DNA of 62,585 nucleotides from JBBCJT01 sp037190665 (GCA_037190665.1 JBBCJT010000049.1:1-62585), one strand, 5' to 3'. Shown: positions 1-8,886, counted from the first letter of the stretch. The notes: generated by a model from the letters alone, not told the origin. Numbers and translations: made by a program.

Positions 1-181
1 CCCGTTCAACATGACGATGCAGCCGGCGATCAGCGTGCCATGCGGACTGACGGCGGGCGGCCTGCCGATCGGGTTGCAGATCGTGGGCCCGTCCTATGAC
101 GACGCGGCGGTGCTGCGTATCGCGCGCGCTTTCGAGCACGCAGCACCCTTCCCCCGCATCGCCGCCCCGCGCGCCGTGTAG
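1..181 (+). CDS. Amidase signature family protein, C-terminal end only
   Basis: The window opens inside this gene. The last 59 codons are read in frame 2 and end at TAG 179-181. The residues SVPCGLTAGGLPIGLQIVG followed by a helix ending in FEHAAPF are the typical C-terminal block of amidase signature enzymes (GatA, AtzF and relatives), where the 'LPIGLQIVG' strand lies next to the active site. The catalytic Lys-Ser-Ser residues lie upstream of the window, so substrate cannot be judged. It is a different gene from gatA at 2862-4337, which ends with a similar LPLGLQVLG block. Family assignment is good; function within the family is open. Confidence 0.85.
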   Translation, partial: PFNMTMQPAISVPCGLTAGGLPIGLQIVGPSYDDAAVLRIARAFEHAAPFPRIAAPRAV

Positions 182-237
182 CGGGGCGGCTTCACGCCGC
201 TATCGCGGCGCGCCGGCCCGCACTTCCTGCGGCAATG

Positions 238-462
238 TCAGCTCGTCAGCCCGACCGGCGAAAGCGATCGGCTTGCGGACGGCCCCAGGTGTTCTTCTGG
301 ATATAGAGCGGCATCCGCCGTCCAGTCCGGGGAGTTGACTACCTGCTGCGAAAAGCTGGCCTTCCAAAGAGCGCGTCGGAGTTCTTCATCCGAATGTGTT
401 GGAGCCCAAGCAACGCTACTGAGTCCGACTGCAAGACACGCCACGAAAGTAGGAAGCCCCAT
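238..462 (-). CDS. Small putative exported protein, unknown function
   Basis: A 74-residue reading frame starts at ATG 462, chosen because GAGG lies 8 bases upstream; an in-frame ATG two codons earlier and another at 492 are less well placed. The N-terminus MGLPTFVACLAVGLSSVAWA looks like a signal peptide with cleavage after AWA. The mature part would be about 54 residues, polar and acidic at its start (THSDEELRRALWKASF). I do not recognise a family. The local base composition is lower in GC than the surrounding genes, in keeping with the foreign remnants just downstream. It could be a real small secreted protein or a chance frame; the signal peptide and ribosome site favour the former. Confidence 0.4.
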   Translation of the reverse strand: MGLPTFVACLAVGLSSVAWAPTHSDEELRRALWKASFSQQVVNSPDWTADAALYPEEHLGPSASRSLSPVGLTS

Positions 463-694
463 TGCCATATCCTCGGCACGGTTCCGGCACATAGGCTCAC
501 GCTATTTTGTTGCGATCTCACAACTCAAGATATCTGCAGAGGATCCTGCTGCCGCGAACGCGGCCGAGGAGGGGGCGGAGCCAACTTACAAGGCTAAGCG
601 AGCTTGGCCGCTTGGCCTTGCGGAATGGAGCGCGGTCGCCGCCGCTTCACGGGGAGGCGGCTGGTTCTCCCTCAACGCAGCCGGTAGGCGGCCC

Positions 695-823
695 TCACGT
701 CGCTAGGGCGCCTTCGAACGGAAATTCATTCAACCAGTCAGAGGCGCAGTTTGCGTAGTCCATAAACACCATCTCTTCCGGCTTGATCCCCGCGGTGGAT
801 AGAACCTTGAGTAATTCGCGGCA
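695..823 (-). pseudogene. C-terminal fragment of an unidentified reverse-strand gene
   Basis: About 42 codons ending at the stop at 695-697 read like a real protein end rather than a high-GC shadow, with mixed composition such as LLKVLSTAGIKPEEMVFMDY followed by a WLNEF block. The frame remains open further upstream, to 1093, but there the translation becomes an antisense shadow of the recombinase remnant. The natural reading appears to stop at about 824-830, where the recombinase homology begins. I infer that the 5' part of this gene was removed by the same event that brought in the recombinase piece. Function unknown. Confidence 0.35.
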
Positions 824-829
824 CAGCTG

Positions 830-1364
830 ATGCAGCCCGACTTGGTGGCGGCGTTCCGTGCCGCCTTTGTCAGGGAATGGAACCGCCGCGCGGTCGAGGC
901 TGGCGCGCAGGCCGTGGCCCGCGCCCGCGACCTGGAGGCGGTCGAGCGCAAGCTCGCCAACCTCATGGACGCCATCGCCGACGGGTTGAAGGCCGCCAGC
1001 CTGCAGCAGAAACTCGACGAGCTGAAGGCGTGCCGCACCACCCTGAAGGCGCAGATGCAAGCCGCCCCCCGCCGCTCCCGCCCTGCATCCCAACCTCGCC
1101 CAAGTCTATGCCAGGTGGGTCTCCAGCCTGCGCCGGGCTCTCGATGCCGACGACGGCGCCGAGGTGCTGGAGGCCGTTCGCGCCCTGATCGACACCGTCA
1201 CCGTCTCCCCGCCGCCGCCGGATCGGCCCGACGGCCCGCCGGAGATCGAACTCGCAGGCAACCTCATCGAGATGCTCAGGACAGGCGGAGCCAACCTCGG
1301 CATGGAGGACGTCATCCTCCACGCCTGTCTCTCAGCCGCGCTGGCCAAATCGACAAAAGAGGAT
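830..1364 (+). pseudogene. Remnant of a large serine recombinase, C-terminal part, frameshifted
   Basis: The translation from 830 (MQPDLVAAFRAAFVREWNRR) and the following charged helix to about 1060 match the coiled-coil region that follows the zinc ribbon in large serine recombinases of phage and integrative elements. The homology continues in another frame from 1083 (LHPNLAQVYARW, then ALIDTVTVSPPP, then EIELAGNLIEMLR). One indel near the C run at about 1063-1070 would join the frames. The catalytic resolvase domain and the recombinase domain are absent, so this cannot encode an active enzyme. The 3' boundary is set at the gatCAB terminator. It is a scar of a former mobile element. Confidence 0.75.
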
Positions 1365-1383
1365 GCAGGGGCAGCGCCCCTGC
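1365..1383 (-). terminator. Probable terminator of the gatCAB operon
   Basis: A perfect 8-bp inverted repeat (GCAGGGGC, 3-base loop, GCCCCTGC) lies about 30 bases past the gatB stop. Read on the reverse strand it is followed by a short T tract within CTCTTTTG. Position and structure fit a rho-independent terminator. Confidence 0.6.
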
Positions 1384-1413
1384 TGGCGTTGGCGGCGGCG
1401 CTCCGCGCTGTCG

Positions 1414-2865
1414 CTACCCCAGCTTGCGCTTCAGCACGTCGTTGACCAGCGCGGGATTCCCCTTTCCGGCCATCGCCTTCATCGTCTGGCCGACGAAGAA
1501 GCCGAACAGCTTGTCCTTGCCGCCGCGGTATTCGGCGACCTTGTCGGCATTCGCTTCCAGCACCTTGTCGATCGCGGCCTCGATCGCACCGGTGTCTGTC
1601 ACCTGCCGCAGCCCCTTCGCCTCGACGATCGCGGCTGGCGGCTGGCCGGTCTCGACCATCGCCTCGAACACTTCCTTGGCGATGCGGCCGTTGATGGTCT
1701 TGTCGGCAACCAGATCGAGCAGCCCGCCGAGATCGGCCGCCGAGACCGGCGGGTTCTCGATGCTGCGGCCGAGCCGGTTCATCGCGGCGAAGAAATCGCC
1801 CATCAGCAGATTGGCAGCCGCCTTCGCGTCGCGGCCCTTCGCCACCGTCTCGTAGAAATCCGCCGTCGCCTGCTCCGCCACCAGCACGCCGGCGTCATAG
1901 GAGGGCAGGCCGTAGTCGCGGACGAAGCGGGCGCGCTTGGCGTCCGGCAGTTCCGGCAGCCCGGACTTCAGCTCCGCGATCCACGCCTCGTCGAGCACCA
2001 GCGGCAGCAGGTCCGGATCGGGGAAGTAGCGGTAGTCGTGGGCGTCTTCCTTGCTGCGCATCGGCCGCGTGATGCCACGCGCGGGCTCGAACAGCCGCGT
2101 CTCCTGCTCGACCTCGCCGCCGCTTTCCCACACCTCGACCTGCCGGCGCGCTTCCGCCTCGATCGCCTGCATCACGTAGCGGACGGAGTTGACGTTCTTC
2201 ACCTCGCAGCGCGTGCGGAACCCCTCGCCCGCCTTGCGGACGGAGACGTTCACGTCGGCGCGCATGGAGCCTTCCTCCATGTTGCCGTCGCAGGTGCCGA
2301 GATAGCGCAGGATGGTGCGCAGCTTGCGCAGATAGGCGCCGGCTTCCTCCGGCGTGCGCATGTCGGGCTCGGAGACGATTTCCATCAGCGCCACGCCGGC
2401 CCGGTTCAGGTCGATGTACGACTTGGTCGGGTTCTGGTCGTGCAGCGACTTGCCGGCATCCTGCTCCAGATGCAGCCGCGTGATGCCGATGATCCGGGTG
2501 GACCCGTCCTCCAGCTCGATCTCGATCTCGCCGGTGCCGACGATCGGGTGCTGGTACTGGCTGATCTGATAGCCGGCCGGAAGATCGGCGTAGAAGTAGT
2601 TCTTCCGGTCGAAGCGCGACCAGGTGTTGATCTGCGCGTTCAGCCCCAGCCCGGTGCGCACGGCCTGCGCCACGCACTCGCGGTTGATCACCGGCAGCAT
2701 GCCGGGGAAGGCCGCGTCCACGAAGCTGACCTGGCTGTTGGGCTCGGCGCCGAACTCGGTCGCGGCGCCGGAGAACAGCTTGGCGTTGCTGATGACCTGG
2801 GCGTGGACTTCCAGCCCGATCACCAGTTCCCACGCGCCGGTCTTGCCTTCGATCGTGTAGCTCAT
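1414..2865 (-). CDS. gatB: Asp-tRNA(Asn)/Glu-tRNA(Gln) amidotransferase subunit B
   Basis: This 483-residue protein has the standard GatB architecture and length. The N-terminal cradle domain opens with ELVIGLEVHAQV and KLFSGA; the tRNA-binding C-terminal YqeY-type tail ends in NPALVNDVLKRKLG. GatB activates the misacylated glutamate or aspartate with ATP and presents it to ammonia released by GatA. Its ATG overlaps the gatA stop by four bases (ATGA), so the two are translationally coupled. The gene is last in gatC-gatA-gatB. Presence of the operon implies indirect synthesis of Gln-tRNA and possibly Asn-tRNA in the cytoplasm. Confidence 0.97.
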   Translation of the reverse strand: MSYTIEGKTGAWELVIGLEVHAQVISNAKLFSGAATEFGAEPNSQVSFVDAAFPGMLPVINRECVAQAVRTGLGLNAQINTWSRFDRKNYFYADLPAGYQISQYQHPIVGTGEIEIELEDGSTRIIGITRLHLEQDAGKSLHDQNPTKSYIDLNRAGVALMEIVSEPDMRTPEEAGAYLRKLRTILRYLGTCDGNMEEGSMRADVNVSVRKAGEGFRTRCEVKNVNSVRYVMQAIEAEARRQVEVWESGGEVEQETRLFEPARGITRPMRSKEDAHDYRYFPDPDLLPLVLDEAWIAELKSGLPELPDAKRARFVRDYGLPSYDAGVLVAEQATADFYETVAKGRDAKAAANLLMGDFFAAMNRLGRSIENPPVSAADLGGLLDLVADKTINGRIAKEVFEAMVETGQPPAAIVEAKGLRQVTDTGAIEAAIDKVLEANADKVAEYRGGKDKLFGFFVGQTMKAMAGKGNPALVNDVLKRKLG

Positions 2866-4337
2866 GCCATCACCGCCGGGCGGGCCGAGAACGCAGCCGC
2901 GCGCTCGATCGCCGCACTCACCGCAAACACGCTTTCCTCATCGAACGGCTTGCCAAGAACCTGCAGCCCCAGCGGCAGCCCGTCCGCATTCAATCCCGCC
3001 GGCACCGACATGCCCGGGATGCCGGCGAGGTTCGCCGGCACGGTGAACACGTCGTTCAGGTACATCGCGACCGGATCGTCCATCCGCTCGCCCTGCCCGA
3101 AGGCGGCCGTGGGGGTGGACGGTGTGACGATCGCGTCCACCTGCCCGAAGGCATCGGTGAAATCCTTCAGGATCAGCGCGCGCACCTTCTGCGCCCGCAG
3201 GTAATAGGCATCGTAATACCCGGCCGAGAGCACGTAGGTACCGATCATGACACGCCGCTTCACCTCCGCCCCGAAGCCGGCGGCGCGGGTGCGTTCGTAC
3301 AGATCGGCCAGATCCTCGCCGTCCACGCGCAGGCCGAAGCGCACGCCGTCATAGCGGGCGAGGTTCGACGACGCCTCCGCCGGGGCGACGATGTAGTAGG
3401 TCGGCAGCGCGTACTTCGTGTAAGGCAGCGACACGTCCACGATCTCCGCCCCCGCCTCGCGCAGCCAGTCGAGACCCTGCTTCCACAGCGCCTCGATCTC
3501 GTCCGACATGCCGTCGAGCCGATATTCGCGCGGCACGCCGATCCGCATCCCCTTCACGCCGCGACCGCAGGCGGCGGCGAAATCGGGCACGGGCCGGTCG
3601 GCCGAGGTGCTGTCCTTGGGATCGAACCCCGCCATCGAGCCGAGCAGGATCGCGCAGTCCTCGACGGTGCGCGCCACCGGCCCCGCCTGATCCAGCGAGG
3701 AGGCGAAGGCCACCGTGCCCCAGCGCGAGCAGCGCCCGTAGGTCGGCTTGATGCCGGCGATGCCGCAGAAGGCGGCCGGCTGGCGGATCGATCCGCCGGT
3801 GTCGGTCGCGGTCGCCCCCAGCGCCAGCCGCGCGGCCACCGCCGCCGCCGATCCGCCGGAGGACCCACCCGGCACCAGCACCGCGTCCGGGTCCTGCCGC
3901 CGCTTCCACGGGTTCTCCACGCCGCCGAAGGCAGAGGTCTCGTTGGAGGACCCCATGGCGAACTCGTCAAGATTCGCCTTGCCGAGGAACACCGCCCCGT
4001 CGCGCAGCAGGTTGGCGCTGACGGTGCTCTCATAGGGCGGCACGAACGGGCCGAGGATGTTCGACCCCGCCGTGGTGCGCACGCCCCTGGTGCAGAACAG
4101 GTCCTTGATGGCGAGCGGAATGCCGGTGAGCGGGCCGTGCTGCCCCTTCGCCAGCGCCGCGTCGGCCGCACGGGCCTGCTCCATCGCCTGCTCGGCCGTC
4201 ACGGTGATGTAGGCGTTCAGCCGCTTGTTCAGCCGCCCGATCGCTTCGAGGAAGGCGCCGGTCAGCTCGGCGGAAGTGACCTCGCGCGCGCGCAGCTTCG
4301 CGCGCGCCTCGGCCAGGGTGAGGTCCGTGAGGCTCAT
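2862..4337 (-). CDS. gatA: Asp-tRNA(Asn)/Glu-tRNA(Gln) amidotransferase subunit A
   Basis: A 491-residue amidase signature protein that hydrolyses glutamine to supply ammonia to GatB. The catalytic triad is visible as Lys78 (LAIKDL), Ser159 in GGSSGGS and Ser183 in DTGGSIRQPAAFCG; the 24-residue spacing between the two serines matches the family. It has the usual length for GatA. ATGA overlaps at both ends (gatC stop into gatA start, gatA stop into gatB start) show a tightly coupled operon. Nothing unusual in composition. Confidence 0.97.
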   Translation of the reverse strand: MSLTDLTLAEARAKLRAREVTSAELTGAFLEAIGRLNKRLNAYITVTAEQAMEQARAADAALAKGQHGPLTGIPLAIKDLFCTRGVRTTAGSNILGPFVPPYESTVSANLLRDGAVFLGKANLDEFAMGSSNETSAFGGVENPWKRRQDPDAVLVPGGSSGGSAAAVAARLALGATATDTGGSIRQPAAFCGIAGIKPTYGRCSRWGTVAFASSLDQAGPVARTVEDCAILLGSMAGFDPKDSTSADRPVPDFAAACGRGVKGMRIGVPREYRLDGMSDEIEALWKQGLDWLREAGAEIVDVSLPYTKYALPTYYIVAPAEASSNLARYDGVRFGLRVDGEDLADLYERTRAAGFGAEVKRRVMIGTYVLSAGYYDAYYLRAQKVRALILKDFTDAFGQVDAIVTPSTPTAAFGQGERMDDPVAMYLNDVFTVPANLAGIPGMSVPAGLNADGLPLGLQVLGKPFDEESVFAVSAAIERAAAFSARPAVMA

Positions 4338-4621
4338 TCGACGACCTTGGGCACGGTGAAGAAAGCGCCGGCGCGGCCGGGCGCGTTGGCGAGGACCTGA
4401 TCGGCGATGCCGCCATCGGTGACGACGTCGTCGCGCATGCGCAGGCTCATCTGCGCGGCGCCGGCCAGCGGCTCCACGCCGTCCACGTTGACCTCGTTGA
4501 GCTGCTCGATCCAGCCCAGGATGCCGTTCAGCTCGCCTTGCAGCTTCGCGACCTCCGCCTCCTCGACATGGATGCGGGCGAGTCTGGCGATGCGACGGAC
4601 GGTCGCGGGATCGAGCGACAT
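4334..4621 (-). CDS. gatC: Asp-tRNA(Asn)/Glu-tRNA(Gln) amidotransferase subunit C
   Basis: A 95-residue protein with the typical GatC opening (MSLDPATVRRIARLARI) and the conserved LNEVNVDGVEPLAG and MRDDVVTDG blocks. GatC is the small subunit that wraps around and stabilises the GatA-GatB interface. It is first in the operon, overlaps gatA by four bases and is transcribed divergently from the D-aminopeptidase gene at 4712, so the 90-base gap at 4622-4711 should hold both promoters. Confidence 0.96.
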   Translation of the reverse strand: MSLDPATVRRIARLARIHVEEAEVAKLQGELNGILGWIEQLNEVNVDGVEPLAGAAQMSLRMRDDVVTDGGIADQVLANAPGRAGAFFTVPKVVE

Positions 4622-4711
4622 GACGAAAACCGGTCCTTAGCTGGAAGCGGGCTACATAACGGCCATGGCGGGGGGCGGCAATCGGCGCGGGCGCGGCTAT
4701 ACAGGCGCCCC

Positions 4712-6256
4712 ATGCCCGACACGCTCGACGCCGCCCTCGCCGCCCTGCCCTTCCGCCATCCCGGCCCCGGCGGCGCCGTCGCCGTGCTGCGGGAGGGGGA
4801 GGTCGTCGGCGAACGCTGCTGGGGCTGGGCGGATGCGGCGCGGCGCATCCCGTTCACCCGGACCACGCACAGCCTGATCTGCTCCATCACCAAGCAGTTC
4901 ACCTGCGCGCTGCTGCTGGACCTGTTCCCGGACCCGGATGTGCTGGACGCCGATGCGGCGGCGGCGATGCCGCTGCTGGCGCGCCCGCCCTCGGTCCGCG
5001 AGATGTGCCACAACCAGTCCGGGCTGCGGGATTACTGGGCGCTCGCGATGCTCTGCGGCGCGCCCGTGGACCGGCTGTTCGGCGGCGCGGAGGCCGCCTG
5101 GCTGATCGGGCGCACCCGCAGCCTGCATTTCGCGCCGGGCACGCGGTACTCCTACGTCAACCAGAACTTCCGCATCGTCTCCGACATCCTCGCCGCCCGC
5201 ACCGGGCGGCCGTTCGCGGAGCTGCTGCGGACCCGCATCCTCGACCGCGCCGGGATGCCGCACGCCCTGCTGAACCCGGACACGAGCGCGGTCGCCGGCG
5301 GCACGATCGGCTACGAGGGCACGCCCGGAGGCGGGTTCTTCCCGGCGCCGAACAACATCGTCTGGACCGGCGATGCCGGGCTCGCGGCCACGCTGGAGGA
5401 CATGATCGCGTGGGAGCGCTTCATCGACGCCACGCGCGACGACGCCGAAGGGCTGTACCGCCGCCTGTCCGCCTCCACGCGCTTCCGGGACGACACGCCG
5501 GCCCCCTACGGCTTCGGCGTGCGCCGCGACCGGATGGCGGGGCGCGAGATCACCTGCCACAGCGGCGGCCTGCGCGGCTGGCGCAGCATCCGCCTCAACG
5601 CGCCGGCCGAGCGGGTCTCGGTTGTGGTGCTGTTCAACCACATGGCCGACCCGCGCCCGGCGGCGGAGGCGCTGTTCCGCGCCGCGCTCGGCATCGAGGC
5701 GGAGACGCCCGCGCCCACCACGCCCGGCGAACCGTGGTCCGGACGGTTCGTGGAGGCGGAGACCGGGCTCGCCACGCGGCTGGAACCGCTGCCGGACGGA
5801 AAACTGCGCCTGCACTACGGCCTGTCGCCCGAGACGCTCTCGCCCGCCGGCCCGGACAGCTACGCGGGCAACGGCACGGTGCTGGTCCGCGAGCCGGGCG
5901 GGCTGCGGCTGCGGCGGGTGACGGAGAACCTGTCCGCGCCGCTGCTGCCCTGCGAGGGGCCGGCCGCCACGGACATCGAGGGCACGTGGCACAACGCCGA
6001 ACTGGACGCGACGCTGACCGTCGCCGCCTCGGGGGGCGTGTTCTACGCCGCCTTCTCCGGCGCGCTGGGCGAGGGCGAGATGCTGGCGCTGGTGCCGCAC
6101 GGGGACGATGTGTGGCTGTTCCCCTGCCCCCGTGCGCTGGATTTCGGCGCGCCGGGGGACTGGACGCTGGCTTTCCGGCGCGACGGGGCGGGCCGGATCG
6201 CGGGCGTGCAGGTCGGCTGCTGGCTCGCGCGCGACGTGGTCTTCATCGCGCGCTGA
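4712..6256 (+). CDS. dap: D-aminopeptidase, serine peptidase family S12
   Basis: A 514-residue penicillin-recognising enzyme. The three active-site motifs are Ser58-Ile-Thr-Lys61, Tyr148-Val-Asn150 and His283-Ser-Gly285, at nearly the spacing and total length (about 520) of the Ochrobactrum D-aminopeptidase. The last 200 residues would form the two antiparallel beta-barrel domains seen in that enzyme. It would release N-terminal D-amino acids, such as D-Ala, from peptides. There is no signal peptide, so it is predicted cytoplasmic. ATG 4712 was chosen because the protein start aligns with the family; a longer in-frame extension back to 4538 runs through gatC antisense and is unlikely. Confidence 0.85.
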   Translation: MPDTLDAALAALPFRHPGPGGAVAVLREGEVVGERCWGWADAARRIPFTRTTHSLICSITKQFTCALLLDLFPDPDVLDADAAAAMPLLARPPSVREMCHNQSGLRDYWALAMLCGAPVDRLFGGAEAAWLIGRTRSLHFAPGTRYSYVNQNFRIVSDILAARTGRPFAELLRTRILDRAGMPHALLNPDTSAVAGGTIGYEGTPGGGFFPAPNNIVWTGDAGLAATLEDMIAWERFIDATRDDAEGLYRRLSASTRFRDDTPAPYGFGVRRDRMAGREITCHSGGLRGWRSIRLNAPAERVSVVVLFNHMADPRPAAEALFRAALGIEAETPAPTTPGEPWSGRFVEAETGLATRLEPLPDGKLRLHYGLSPETLSPAGPDSYAGNGTVLVREPGGLRLRRVTENLSAPLLPCEGPAATDIEGTWHNAELDATLTVAASGGVFYAAFSGALGEGEMLALVPHGDDVWLFPCPRALDFGAPGDWTLAFRRDGAGRIAGVQVGCWLARDVVFIAR

Positions 6257-6277
6257 GGCAGGCTCCGCATCGCCGCA

Positions 6278-7183
6278 TCAGGTCACATCGCTCACCGCGT
6301 ATTCCGCGCTCAGGAAGTCGAGCAGCGTGCGGATCGAGGGCAGCAGGCCGCGCCGCGTCGGGAACACGGCGTGGATGATGCCGGTGCGCGGCGACCAGTC
6401 CGGCAGCAGGTCGAGCAACCTGCCGGCGGCGATATCCTCCCGCGCCACGAAAGTCGGAAGCCGGCAGATGCCGACGCCCCGCAAGGCCGCCAGCCGCAGC
6501 GCCACCATGTCCTCCGTCACCAGCCGCGGGTGGTGCCGGATCACGGCCGTCGCCCCGTCGGGTCCCTCCAGCCGCCATTCATGCTCGAGCCGGCCCGGCT
6601 CCCAGGCGAGGCTCGGCAGGCCGGACAGGTCGGCCGGGCGCAGGGGGGCGGCGAGATGGCTCACCAATCCCGGGCTCGCGACGATGCGCTGCGGACTATC
6701 CGCGAGCTTGCGCACGACAAGGTCGCTGTCCTCCAGCGGCGGGAAGCGCACGCGGATGGCGAGGTCGAAGCCCTCGTGGATCACGTCCACGCGGCGGTTG
6801 GTGCTCTCCAGCAGCACCTCGACCTTCGGGCATTGCTCCATGAAGCGGGCGACCATGCCGGCGAGCTGGAAGTAGATCACCGAGGACGGCGCGCTCACCC
6901 GCACGATGCCCTGCGGCTCGGCGCGCATGCGGTCGATCACCTCCTGCGCCGCCCGCGCCTCCACCAGCATCGCGACGCAGTGCCTGTGGTACTCGCGGCC
7001 GATCTCGGTGACCGCGAACCGCCGCGTGGAACGGTGGATCAGGCGCACGCCCAGCCGTTCCTCCAGCAGGCCGATGCGGCGGCTGAGACGGGAGCGCGGC
7101 ATGCCGAGCGCGCGGGCGGCGGCGGCGAAGCCGTTCCGGTCCACCACCTCGGCGAAGAAGCCCAGGTCGTTCAGGTCCTGCAT
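6278..7183 (-). CDS. LysR-family transcriptional regulator
   Basis: A 301-residue LysR protein with an N-terminal winged helix-turn-helix (residues 1-60, GFAAAARALGMPRSRLSRRI) and a periplasmic-binding-protein-like effector domain. It is divergent from the pirin gene at 7310, with a perfect 18-bp palindrome at 7194-7211 beginning 11 bases before its start codon. That layout is typical of a LysR regulator that represses itself and controls the divergent operon. The effector is unknown; the target operon encodes a pirin and two isochorismatase-fold hydrolases. Confidence 0.93.
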   Translation of the reverse strand: MQDLNDLGFFAEVVDRNGFAAAARALGMPRSRLSRRIGLLEERLGVRLIHRSTRRFAVTEIGREYHRHCVAMLVEARAAQEVIDRMRAEPQGIVRVSAPSSVIYFQLAGMVARFMEQCPKVEVLLESTNRRVDVIHEGFDLAIRVRFPPLEDSDLVVRKLADSPQRIVASPGLVSHLAAPLRPADLSGLPSLAWEPGRLEHEWRLEGPDGATAVIRHHPRLVTEDMVALRLAALRGVGICRLPTFVAREDIAAGRLLDLLPDWSPRTGIIHAVFPTRRGLLPSIRTLLDFLSAEYAVSDVT

Positions 7184-7193
7184 CTGCGCTGAT

Positions 7194-7211
7194 TGTCCTG
7201 ATTTCAGGACA
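7194..7211. promoter_or_regulatory. Perfect 18-bp palindrome, probable LysR operator
   Basis: TGTCCTGATTTCAGGACA has 8-bp arms around a TT centre. It lies in the 126-base gap between the divergent LysR and pirin genes, close to the LysR start. It contains a T-N11-A pattern as expected for LysR sites. Confidence 0.65.
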
Positions 7212-7309
7212 GTGTAGCGCCGATCCGACGTCTACAGCGAGATTTGTCGCGTCCGTATCTACCGTCCAACGCAAAGGCCGTCAGACGGCCGGCGACAAGG
7301 AGACGGATC

Positions 7310-8191
7310 ATGAGGAAGATTCTCGGGGTCTACAGCGCGCCCCGCCCGCACTGGGTGGGTGACGGTTTTCCCGTCCGTTCGCTGTTCTCGCACATGAGCC
7401 ACGGCGACCACGTCAGCCCGTTCCTCCTGCTGGACTACGCGGGCCCGGCCGAGTTCCCCCCGGCGGACCGGCCGCGCGGCGTGGACACCCACCCGCATCG
7501 CGGCTTCGAGACGGTGACCATCGTCTACCAGGGCGAGGTCGAGCACCGTGACTCGACCGGCCAGGGCGGCGTGATCGGCCCGGGTGACGTGCAGTGGATG
7601 ACGGCGGCGGGCGGGATCCTCCATCAGGAATTCCACTCCCGCGCCTTCACCCGCACCGGCGGGACGCTGGAGATGGTGCAGCTCTGGGTGAACCTGCCGG
7701 CGAAGGACAAGAACGCCGCGCCCGGCTACCAGACGCTGCTCGACCGCGACATTCCGGCGGTCGCCCTGCCCGAAGGCGCCGGCACGCTGCGCGTGATCGC
7801 CGGCGCGCATGAGGACCATCGCGGCCCCGCCCGCACCTTCACGCCGATCAACGTGTGGGACGTGCGGCTGAGGCGCGACGGCACGGCGACGCTCGACGTG
7901 CCGGAGGGTCACAGCGTCGCGGTGTTGGTTCTGAAGGGCACGGTGCAGGTGAACGGCGACGCGATCGTTCGCGAAGCCCAGTTCGCCCTGCTGGACCGCG
8001 AGGACGGCGAGATCGCGCTGGAGGCGAACGGCGACGCCTCGGTGCTGGTCCTGACCGGGCTGCCGATCGACGAGCCGGTCGTGATGTACGGCCCGTTCGT
8101 GATGAACACCGAAGCCGAGATCCGCGACGCCATGGCGGATTTCCAGGGCGGACGCTTCGGCACGCTCGAATCCGTGTCCGCCGAACGCTGA
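7310..8191 (+). CDS. Pirin family protein
   Basis: A 293-residue bicupin. The N-terminal domain carries the pirin metal ligands His61 and His63 (THPHRGFETVT), His105 and Glu107 (GGILHQEFH), which bind a single iron or similar metal. Some bacterial pirins oxidise quercetin and others act as regulators; neither can be chosen from sequence. ATG 7310 follows AAGGAG by seven bases, which decides the start. It leads an apparent operon with two isochorismatase-fold genes (gaps of 68 and 29 bases), presumably under the divergent LysR protein. Confidence 0.93.
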   Translation: MRKILGVYSAPRPHWVGDGFPVRSLFSHMSHGDHVSPFLLLDYAGPAEFPPADRPRGVDTHPHRGFETVTIVYQGEVEHRDSTGQGGVIGPGDVQWMTAAGGILHQEFHSRAFTRTGGTLEMVQLWVNLPAKDKNAAPGYQTLLDRDIPAVALPEGAGTLRVIAGAHEDHRGPARTFTPINVWDVRLRRDGTATLDVPEGHSVAVLVLKGTVQVNGDAIVREAQFALLDREDGEIALEANGDASVLVLTGLPIDEPVVMYGPFVMNTEAEIRDAMADFQGGRFGTLESVSAER

Positions 8192-8259
8192 CGCGCGCAC
8201 GCGGCGGCGGGGCCCCGGCGCCGCTTCTGCATCCATCCCCAATCACAAGGAGCGGAACG

Positions 8260-8886
8260 ATGACCAAGTCCTATACGCGGCTGGACAAGGATCAGGCCGC
8301 CGTGCTGCTGGTCGACCATCAGGCCGGCCTGCTCTCGCTGGTCCGCGACATCGAGCCGGACCGGTTCAAGAACAACGTCCTCGCGCTGGCGGACCTCGCG
8401 AAATACTTCCGCCTGCCGACGATCCTGACCACCAGCTTCGAGGACGGGCCGAACGGACCGCTGGTGCCGGAGCTGAAGCAGACCTTCCCCGACGCACCCT
8501 TCATCCCGCGCCCCGGCCAGATCAACGCCTGGGACAACCCGGACTTCGTCAAGGCCGTGAAGGCGACGGGCCGCAGGCAGCTTCTCATCGCCGGCGTCGT
8601 CACCGAGGTCTGCGTCGCCTTCCCCGCGCTGTCCGCGATCGCCGAGGGGTATGACGTGTTCGTGGTGACCGACGCCTCGGGCACGTTCAACGAGATCACG
8701 CGCCATTCCGCCTGGAACCGCATGGCGGAGGCCGGCGCGCAGCTCATGACGTGGTTCGGCGTCGCCTGCGAGCTGCACCGCGACTGGCGCAACGATGTCG
8801 AGGGGCTGGGCGCGCTGTTCTCCAGCCATATCCCCGACTACCGCAACCTCATCACCAGCCACACCACCAGCAAGCCGGCGAAGTAA
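8260..8886 (+). CDS. Isochorismatase-family cysteine hydrolase, YcaC-like
   Basis: A 208-residue alpha/beta hydrolase of the isochorismatase fold. The catalytic Asp (LLVDHQAG), the Lys region (FVKAVKATGR) and the Cys (TEVCVAFPA) are present. Length and the INAWDNPDF segment resemble YcaC-type hydrolases of unknown physiological substrate. AAGGAG lies eight bases before ATG 8260. It is second in the pirin operon and closely similar to the next gene, so the pair looks like a tandem duplication followed by divergence. Confidence 0.9.
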   Translation: MTKSYTRLDKDQAAVLLVDHQAGLLSLVRDIEPDRFKNNVLALADLAKYFRLPTILTTSFEDGPNGPLVPELKQTFPDAPFIPRPGQINAWDNPDFVKAVKATGRRQLLIAGVVTEVCVAFPALSAIAEGYDVFVVTDASGTFNEITRHSAWNRMAEAGAQLMTWFGVACELHRDWRNDVEGLGALFSSHIPDYRNLITSHTTSKPAK

